Shown here: positions 1 through 5,216 of the stretch, piece after piece | Layout of the letters: each line of letters begins with the position of its first letter | How positions within the stretch are numbered: the stretch's first letter is position 1 | NCBI GenBank assembly: GCA_946406095.1 | Contig: CAMJJO010000036.1 | Span: forward strand, 1 to 12,701 | Length of the DNA stretch: 12,701 nt | From: an uncultured Bacteroidales bacterium | GTDB lineage: Bacteria > Bacteroidota > Bacteroidia > Bacteroidales > UBA932 | Direction: 5' to 3' | The notes under the pieces: generated by a model | Databases searched by the model: none | The model's input: only the letters and a program-made list of their open reading frames with translations | Told to the model about the DNA's origin: nothing | Position numbers and translations under genes: made by a program

Positions 1-1331
1 CCGGCGCATACTGGCGTGGAGATGAGAAGCGCCAGCAGCTCACCCGTATCTACGGCATCACCTTCCCCAAGAAGAGCATGCTGGACGAGTATCTGGTGCT
101 GCTGGAAGAGGCCAAGAAGCGCGACCACCGCAAGCTCGGCAAGGAGATGGGTCTTTTCACCTTCTCCAGCCGTGTGGGTATGGGTCTGCCTCTCTGGCTT
201 CCCAAGGGTGCGGTACTCCGCTATCAGCTGGAGACCTTCCTGCGCGCAAAGCTCCAGGAATACGGATATCTCCAGGTGGTGACTCCCCACATCGGGAGCA
301 AGCAGCTCTATGTGACCTCCGGGCACTGGGCCAAGTACGGAAAGGATTCCTTCCAGCCCATCAAGACCCCCCAGGAGGGAGAGGAATATATGCTGAAGCC
401 GATGAACTGCCCTCACCACTGCGAAATCTACGCATCCTCGCCCCACTCCTACAAGGAACTGCCTATACGTCTCGCCGAGTTCGGCACAGTCTACCGTTAC
501 GAGCAGAGCGGTGAGCTCCACGGCCTTACCCGCGTGCGCAGCTTCACCCAGGATGACGCCCACATGTATGTGCGTCCGGACCAGCTCAAGGACGAGTTCA
601 AGAAGGTCATCGACCTGATCCAGTATGTGTTCAAGGTCTTCAAGTTCGACAAGTTCAAGGCCCAGATCTCGCTCCGCGACAAAGTCAACCGCGAGAAGTA
701 CATCGGCAGCGAAGAGAATTGGGAGAGGGCCGAAAGGGCTATCATCGAGTCCTGCGAAGAAAAGGGTCTGCCCGCAAAGATCGAATATGGCGAAGCTGCA
801 TTCTATGGCCCCAAACTCGACTTCATGGTGAAGGATGCTCTCGGCCGCGAGTGGCAGCTCGGCACCATCCAGGTGGACTACAACCTCCCCGAGCGCTTCG
901 AACTCGAATATATCGACGCCGACGGTAGCAAGAAACGCCCCATCATGATCCACCGTGCTCCCTTCGGAAGCATAGAGCGTTTCACCGCCGTGCTGCTTGA
1001 GCACACTGCCGGTCATCTGCCCGTATGGCTTGCGCCCGAGCAGGTTAAAGTGCTGCCAATCAGCGAGAAATTTGAAAATTATGCAAAAAAAGTTTGCGAT
1101 TTGCTAAATAATTCCGAAATTCGCGCTTCCATAGACGCCCGCAACGAGACGCTCGGCAAGAGAATCAGGGACATAGCCCAGTTCAGAGTGCCTCTGCTTG
1201 TGGTTGTCGGGGAAAAGGAAGAAGCCGACGGCACCGTCTCTGTCCGCAGGGAAGGTGTGAACGTGGGCACTATGAGTGCGGAAGATTTTGTTAAATATGT
1301 TAAATCAGCAGTAGCTGAAGAATTATCCTAG
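1..1331 (+). CDS. thrS: Threonyl-tRNA synthetase, C-terminal part (5' end outside window)
   Basis: This is class II ThrRS, which charges tRNA-Thr with threonine in the cytoplasm. The open frame runs in from the window edge (first whole codon at base 3), so the gene is 5'-truncated here: about 442 of the family's usual ~650 residues are present, and the N-terminal TGS and editing domains lie upstream. The start of the visible part reads GAYWRGDEKRQQLTRIYG, a ThrRS signature. The three zinc ligands of the catalytic core are visible: Cys in MNCPHH (codon at 408), His in QDDAHMY (561) and His in IMIHRAPFGS (951). Motif 2 (FGTVYRYE...GLTRVRSFTQDD) and motif 3 (GSIERF) are intact, and an anticodon-binding domain follows from about LAPEQVKVLP. 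The TAG stop at 1329-1331 abuts the infC ATG with no spacer. An AT-rich patch near 1071-1120 is unlike the rest of the gene. Confidence 0.97.
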   Translation, partial: GAYWRGDEKRQQLTRIYGITFPKKSMLDEYLVLLEEAKKRDHRKLGKEMGLFTFSSRVGMGLPLWLPKGAVLRYQLETFLRAKLQEYGYLQVVTPHIGSKQLYVTSGHWAKYGKDSFQPIKTPQEGEEYMLKPMNCPHHCEIYASSPHSYKELPIRLAEFGTVYRYEQSGELHGLTRVRSFTQDDAHMYVRPDQLKDEFKKVIDLIQYVFKVFKFDKFKAQISLRDKVNREKYIGSEENWERAERAIIESCEEKGLPAKIEYGEAAFYGPKLDFMVKDALGREWQLGTIQVDYNLPERFELEYIDADGSKKRPIMIHRAPFGSIERFTAVLLEHTAGHLPVWLAPEQVKVLPISEKFENYAKKVCDLLNNSEIRASIDARNETLGKRIRDIAQFRVPLLVVVGEKEEADGTVSVRREGVNVGTMSAEDFVKYVKSAVAEELS

Positions 1332-1925
1332 ATGCCAGGACCTTACAGACCGAAGCCTTCAGGCTTCAAAAAAGCTCGCAAGCCCGACCCGCGCCTCGCA
1401 CAGAAGCGCGACGAGAACGAGTCGCCCATCAACGAGCAGATAACCGCCCCGCAGGTGCGCCTTGTGGGAGATAACATTCCCGAGCAGGGAATATATCCCC
1501 TTGCCAAAGCCCTTGCGCTAGCAGACGAGCTGGAGCTCGATCTGGTCCTCATCAGCGATAAGGCCGATCCGCCGGTGTGCAAGATTCTGGACTACCAGAA
1601 GTATCTCTACCAGCAGAAAAAGAAGGCCAAGGAGATGAAATCGAACTCCGCGAAGGTTGTGATGAAGGAGATAAGGTTCGGCCCCAACACCGACGAGCAC
1701 GACTTCCAGTTCAAACTGAAGCATGCTCAGGAGTTTCTCCAGGAGGGCTCCAAGGTCAAGGCCACCATCTTCTTCCGCGGCCGTTCCATCATGTTCAAAG
1801 ACCAGGGCGAGAAGCAGCTGCTCCGTTTTGCGGTAGAGCTGGAGGAGTTCGGCCGGGCCGAGAACATGCCTACGCTCGAGGGCAAACGCATGCACATCAT
1901 GATTGCCCCGGTTAAAAAGAAATAG
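1332..1925 (+). CDS. infC: Translation initiation factor IF-3
   Basis: IF-3 binds the 30S subunit, blocks premature 50S joining and checks start-codon and initiator-tRNA pairing. The 197-aa product has a basic N-terminal extension (residues 1-30), then the IF3-N domain beginning around SPINEQITAPQVRLVGDN, with DPPVCKILDYQKYLYQQKKK at its end. A lysine-rich linker leads to the IF3-C domain (KEIRFGPNTDEHDFQFKL, FFRGRSIMFKDQGE) and a lysine-rich end. Length and motif order fit the family. The start is an ordinary ATG placed directly after the thrS TAG, so coupling to thrS translation is likely. Many bacteria start infC with a rare AUU, AUA or AUC for self-regulation; that is not evident here. 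thrS-infC-rpmI-rplT is a widely conserved order. Confidence 0.97.
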   Translation: MPGPYRPKPSGFKKARKPDPRLAQKRDENESPINEQITAPQVRLVGDNIPEQGIYPLAKALALADELELDLVLISDKADPPVCKILDYQKYLYQQKKKAKEMKSNSAKVVMKEIRFGPNTDEHDFQFKLKHAQEFLQEGSKVKATIFFRGRSIMFKDQGEKQLLRFAVELEEFGRAENMPTLEGKRMHIMIAPVKKK

Positions 1926-1926
1926 T

Positions 1927-1940
1927 CCGCAGTGTTGCGG
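1927..1940 (+). promoter_or_regulatory. Small hairpin in the infC-rpmI leader
   Basis: In the 48-base gap between infC and rpmI, CCGCA (1927-1931) and TGCGG (1936-1940) form a perfect 5-bp stem with a GTGT loop. An AT-rich stretch follows, including TATATTTA (1946-1953, one base off the TAnnTTTG -7 consensus) and an A-rich leader AAAAACAACAAAACA before the ATG. There is no uninterrupted T tract directly after the stem, so a classical terminator is unlikely. In several phyla L20 represses the bL35-bL20 genes through leader structures; whether this small stem has such a role is a guess. Confidence 0.25.
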
Positions 1941-1973
1941 TAATGTATATTTATTATTAAAAACAACAAAACA

Positions 1974-2168
1974 ATGGCAAAACTTAAGACCAATTCCGGT
2001 GCCAAAAAGCGTTTCACGCTTACCGGGTCGGGAAAAATCAAGAGGAAGCACGCTTACCACAGCCACATCCTCACCAAGAAGACCAAGAAACAGAAGAGAA
2101 ATCTTGATCATTTCGCCATCCTCGACAAAGTCGATGAGAAGCGAGTAAAAGAAATGTTGGTTCTCTAA
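1974..2168 (+). CDS. rpmI: 50S ribosomal protein bL35
   Basis: This is a 64-aa, strongly basic protein of the large subunit. MAKLKTNSGAKKRFTLTGSG is the typical bL35 start, followed by the lysine-rich KIKRKHAYHSHILTKKTKKQ segment and a C-terminal helix. Length matches the family. The ATG follows an A-rich leader without a Shine-Dalgarno sequence, as is usual in Bacteroidota. It sits 48 bases after infC and 14 bases before rplT, in the conserved infC-rpmI-rplT order, so co-transcription with both is expected. Confidence 0.97.
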   Translation: MAKLKTNSGAKKRFTLTGSGKIKRKHAYHSHILTKKTKKQKRNLDHFAILDKVDEKRVKEMLVL

Positions 2169-2182
2169 AAAAAGTATGAATT

Positions 2183-2527
2183 ATGCCTAGATCAGTCAAC
2201 TCAGTCGCCTCCAGGGCGCGCCGCAAGAAGATTCTCAAGAGAACCCGCGGTAATTTCCTCTCCAGAAAGAATGTCTGGACCGTAGCAAAGAACACTTACG
2301 AAAAAGGTCTCACCTATGCTTATCGCGACCGCCGTCGCAAGAAAGGCGCATTCCGCGCACTGTGGATCCAGCGTATCAACGCTGCCGCCCGCCAGTACGG
2401 CCTCAGCTACTCCCAGTTCATGGGCAAGCTTGCAAAGCAGAACATAGGTCTGAACCGTAAGGTGCTTGCCGACCTTGCAATGAACAACCCCAAGGCGTTC
2501 GAAGCAATCATCAATTCCGTAAAGTAA
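2183..2527 (+). CDS. rplT: 50S ribosomal protein bL20
   Basis: bL20 binds 23S rRNA early in 50S assembly and in some bacteria also represses its own operon. The 114-aa product begins MPRSVNSVASRARRKKILKR and contains the family hallmarks GNFLSRKNVWTVAK, AYRDRRRKKGAFRALWIQRI and NRKVLADLA. Length is normal. The gene lies 14 bases after rpmI and 8 bases before lepB. In gamma-proteobacteria pheS-pheT follow rplT; here lepB follows instead and pheT is some 2.7 kb further down. Confidence 0.97.
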   Translation: MPRSVNSVASRARRKKILKRTRGNFLSRKNVWTVAKNTYEKGLTYAYRDRRRKKGAFRALWIQRINAAARQYGLSYSQFMGKLAKQNIGLNRKVLADLAMNNPKAFEAIINSVK

Positions 2528-2535
2528 AGTAGAGG

Positions 2536-3687
2536 GTGAGCCGAAGGAAGAAATTTCGGACCAAGAGCAAGTTCCTGAACTGGATACTTGACTGGTTGGA
2601 CGCCATACTCTTCGCAGTAGTGGTCGTAACCTTCATAAACATTTTCTTCTTTCAGGCTTTCAAGATACCTTCTTCCTCAATGGAGAGCAGCCTCTACACC
2701 GGAGACCATCTCTTCGTGAGCAAATTGACATATGGGCCACGGATGCCCCAGACTCCGCTGACCGTTCCTTTCACGCACAACGTGATCTTTGGAAAAGAGT
2801 CGTATTCGACCTCTCTCCAATGGAAATACCGCAGGCTTAAGGGATTCAGGAAAGTAAGAAAGGGAGATATCGTGGTTTTCAACTTCCCGAACGGAGATAC
2901 CGTTCTGCGCAAAGATCCGGCAGCTGATTATTATATGTTGTCGCGCGCATACGGAAGAGAACAGATCATTGACAGATTAGGCCCTGTGATTGTCCGTCCT
3001 GCGGACAAGACAGACCACTACGTGAAGCGTTGCGTCGCTGCTGCCGGCGACACCCTCGAAGTCCGGGACGGGCTGGTTTGGGTGAACGGCGAACAGCAGA
3101 CAATATGGCCCGGGGTCCAGCTCAGCTACCAGGTGAAAACCAAGAGCGGGGCGCTCAACCCCAAAACCATCGCAAAGCTTGGGCTCAACGCCCGCGAGCT
3201 ATACTACAACCCCCAGCTCCCCGGTTATCCGGCTATGCCGCTGACCGCAAAGATGCTGGAGGAGGTGAAAAAGCTTTCCTCGGTAGTGGACGTGACGCTC
3301 AACATCGACCGCGAAGATACCTTCGTGTGGCCGTACGAGGGCGGATATGGTTGGACAAGGGACGAGTTCGGCCCGCTCTGCATCCCCGCAAAGGGAGCAA
3401 GCGTGGAAATAACGGCGGAGACTCTGCCGCTCTACGAACGGATCATCAGGGACTATGAGAAAGGTGACCTGCAGAAAGCAATGGAAGAAGGCAGCTATAC
3501 TTTCGAACAGGATTACTACTTTATGATGGGAGACAACCGGCACAACTCCCTCGACTCGAGATACTGGGGCTTCGTGCCCGAAGATCACATAGTCGGAAGG
3601 CCGGCGATAATATGGCTCTCCACGGATGCGGGACGCAAGTTCCCTTCCAACATAAGGTGGAACAGATTTGGAAAAATAAAATTTTAA
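2536..3687 (+). CDS. lepB: Signal peptidase I
   Basis: This membrane-bound serine protease removes signal peptides from exported proteins. The 383-aa product starts with a basic stretch, then one hydrophobic segment (about residues 17-43) that anchors it. Box B reads FKIPSSSMESSLYTGD, with Ser48 as the likely nucleophile; box D reads HYVKRCVAAAGDTLEV, with Lys164 as the general base; box E reads MGDNRHNSLDSRYWG (331-345). A long insert of about 130 residues (roughly 195-325) between boxes D and E makes it larger than the E. coli enzyme (324 aa); I recall such enlarged LepB in Bacteroidales. The start must be GTG: an in-frame TAG lies two codons upstream, and the next in-frame ATG is the Met next to the catalytic serine. 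It follows rplT by 8 bases. Confidence 0.95.
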   Translation: MSRRKKFRTKSKFLNWILDWLDAILFAVVVVTFINIFFFQAFKIPSSSMESSLYTGDHLFVSKLTYGPRMPQTPLTVPFTHNVIFGKESYSTSLQWKYRRLKGFRKVRKGDIVVFNFPNGDTVLRKDPAADYYMLSRAYGREQIIDRLGPVIVRPADKTDHYVKRCVAAAGDTLEVRDGLVWVNGEQQTIWPGVQLSYQVKTKSGALNPKTIAKLGLNARELYYNPQLPGYPAMPLTAKMLEEVKKLSSVVDVTLNIDREDTFVWPYEGGYGWTRDEFGPLCIPAKGASVEITAETLPLYERIIRDYEKGDLQKAMEEGSYTFEQDYYFMMGDNRHNSLDSRYWGFVPEDHIVGRPAIIWLSTDAGRKFPSNIRWNRFGKIKF

Positions 3688-3700
3688 AAAGTATAAAACT

Positions 3701-3943
3701 ATGTCAAAGGTTTGTCAAGTAACCGGAAGAAAGAGGATGAAAGGCAACAACGTTGCCCATTCCAAACTGCGCACCAAGCGCGACTTCTCCCTTAACCTCA
3801 AGAACAAGAAGTTCTGGAGCGAGGAGGAGCAGAGATTCGTAACTCTTAAAGTGTCCTGCAAGGGTATTCGCGAGATCGAGAAGAACGGTCTGGATGCCAC
3901 TCTGGCAAAAGCCAAGAAGGCAGGGCTTGTTAACCTTGTTTAA
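3701..3943 (+). CDS. rpmB: 50S ribosomal protein bL28
   Basis: An 80-aa basic protein of the large subunit. The start MSKVCQVTGRKRMKGNNVAH and the later FWSEEEQRFVTLKVS and GIREIEKNGLD segments are typical of bL28. Only two isolated cysteines are present (Cys5, Cys53) and no CxxC pairs, so this is the zinc-independent form. The gene follows lepB by 13 bases and precedes rpmG by 11 bases, opening a bL28-bL33-DUF4295-FtsY block that I know as a recurrent arrangement in Bacteroidota. Confidence 0.97.
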   Translation: MSKVCQVTGRKRMKGNNVAHSKLRTKRDFSLNLKNKKFWSEEEQRFVTLKVSCKGIREIEKNGLDATLAKAKKAGLVNLV

Positions 3944-3954
3944 ATTATTGAATT

Positions 3955-4143
3955 ATGGCAAAGAAAGCTAAAGGCAACAGGGTTCAGGTCATCCTCGAAT
4001 GCACTGAGCAGAAAGAAAGCGGTGTTCCCGGAATGAGCCGCTATATCACTACCAAGAACAAGAAGAACACTCCCGACCGCCTCGAGCGCAGGAAATACAA
4101 TCCTTTCCTCAAGAAGGTCACTGTTCATCGTGAAATCAAGTAA
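3955..4143 (+). CDS. rpmG: 50S ribosomal protein bL33 (zinc-free type)
   Basis: A 62-aa basic large-subunit protein. The start MAKKAKGNRVQVILECTEQK and the later SRYITTKNKKNTPDRLERRK segment are clear bL33 features. It has a single cysteine (Cys16) and lacks the CxxC pairs of zinc-binding bL33, as does the neighbouring bL28, so both would work without zinc. It lies 11 bases after rpmB and 17 bases before the DUF4295 gene. Confidence 0.97.
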   Translation: MAKKAKGNRVQVILECTEQKESGVPGMSRYITTKNKKNTPDRLERRKYNPFLKKVTVHREIK

Positions 4144-4146
4144 ATA

Positions 4147-4152
4147 AAGGAG
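4147..4152 (+). promoter_or_regulatory. Shine-Dalgarno-like AAGGAG before the DUF4295 gene
   Basis: AAGGAG lies 8 bases upstream of the ATG at 4161, a textbook Shine-Dalgarno position. The other starts in this co-directional run that I inspected have A-rich or no recognisable leaders, in keeping with the known rarity of SD use in Bacteroidota, where the anti-SD end of 16S rRNA is sequestered on the ribosome. The match could be chance in an AG-rich gap. Confidence 0.4.
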
Positions 4153-4160
4153 ATTAAGTT

Positions 4161-4319
4161 ATGGCAAAGAAAGCAGTTGCAACCTTCGCAGCTAAGGCCG
4201 GTGCCAAGAGCATGGTCAAGTGCATCCGTATGGAGAAATCTCCCAAGACCGGCGCTTACGTTTTCACTGAGCAGCTTGTCGAGGCTGAGAAAGCAAAGGA
4301 CTTCTTCGCAAAGAAGTAA
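4161..4319 (+). CDS. DUF4295 small basic protein, likely ribosome-associated
   Basis: A 52-aa gene between rpmG and ftsY. The product starts MAKKAVATFAAKAGAKSMVK and contains the family's recognisable KSPKTGAYVFTEQLV stretch, ending in FFAKK. Size, basic character and position directly after bL28 and bL33 match the Bacteroidota-restricted DUF4295 family. From memory, a protein of this type was seen as a large-subunit component (named bL38) in a Flavobacterium ribosome structure; I am not certain of that assignment. The ATG has an AAGGAG sequence 8 bases upstream. The stop TAA (4317-4319) is in the same reading frame as ftsY, which starts one codon later. Confidence 0.9.
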   Translation: MAKKAVATFAAKAGAKSMVKCIRMEKSPKTGAYVFTEQLVEAEKAKDFFAKK

Positions 4320-4322
4320 GCC

Positions 4323-5213
4323 TTGGCACTCAGTTTCTTCCAGAAGCTAAGCCGGGCCATTACCGGTAAGTCGAGGGTGGATGATGACACCCTCGACGCT
4401 ATAGAAGAGGCCCTTATTGAATCCGATATGGGCGTCGATACCACCTTGAAGGTGGTCGACGGCCTGGAGGAAAGGGTCAGCAGAGACCGCTACACCTCGT
4501 TCGACGAACTGGTGGGCTATCTGCGAGATGAGATTTCCGCCCTTATCCAAAAGGGCGGAAATTCTGTTGAAATGGATTTCAGCAAAAAGCCCTATGTGAT
4601 GCTGGTCGTGGGTGTGAACGGAGTAGGGAAGACCACAACCATAGGCAAGCTCGCGCATATGTTCAAGAGCCAGGGCAAGAAGGTTCTGCTGGGTGCAGCG
4701 GACACTTTCCGAGCCGCGGCCGTGGACCAGCTCGTGATTTGGGCAGAGCGTGCAGGGGTGGATATAGTCCGTCAGGCGATGGGGTCCGACCCTGCCTCGG
4801 TGGCCTTCGACACGGTGAAAGCCGGCGTGGCCAGGGGGGCGGATGTGGTCATCATCGACACAGCCGGGCGTCTTCATAACCGCACGGACCTGATGAACGA
4901 ACTCACCAAGATAAGGAACGTGTGCGGAAAAGCCCGTGCGGAAGCTCCCGACGAGGTGCTGCTGGTGCTGGATGCCTCCACAGGCCAGAACGCCTTCCAG
5001 CAGGCCAAGGAATTCGCCCGCGCGACCAACATCACCTCCATCGCCGTCACCAAGCTGGACGGCACCGCCAAGGGCGGAGTGGTGGTGGGCCTTTCGGACC
5101 TTCTCAAGGTGCCCGTGAAGTATATCGGCACAGGAGAGGGCATCGAAGACATAAAATTATTCGACAAGGAGGAATTCGTCGCCTCCCTGTTCAACCCGGA
5201 AGATTTGAAATAA
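4323..5213 (+). CDS. ftsY: Signal recognition particle receptor FtsY
   Basis: This SRP-receptor GTPase docks ribosome-nascent-chain-SRP complexes at the membrane. The 296-aa product has a helical N domain (about 5-85; KLSRAITGKSRVDDDTLDAI) and a complete G domain: P-loop GVNGVGKTTT (97-106), DTFRAAAVDQL (127-137), DTAGR (179-183), TKLDGTAKGG (243-252) and GTGEGIEDIKLFD (269-281). The acidic A domain of E. coli FtsY is absent, so the protein is short. The start is probably TTG at 4323: an in-frame stop lies just two codons upstream and the next ATG (4428) would delete much of the N domain. The gene is 3 bases after the DUF4295 stop and 3 bases before pheT, so translational coupling is likely. 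Confidence 0.95.
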   Translation: MALSFFQKLSRAITGKSRVDDDTLDAIEEALIESDMGVDTTLKVVDGLEERVSRDRYTSFDELVGYLRDEISALIQKGGNSVEMDFSKKPYVMLVVGVNGVGKTTTIGKLAHMFKSQGKKVLLGAADTFRAAAVDQLVIWAERAGVDIVRQAMGSDPASVAFDTVKAGVARGADVVIIDTAGRLHNRTDLMNELTKIRNVCGKARAEAPDEVLLVLDASTGQNAFQQAKEFARATNITSIAVTKLDGTAKGGVVVGLSDLLKVPVKYIGTGEGIEDIKLFDKEEFVASLFNPEDLK

Positions 5214-5216
5214 GAT

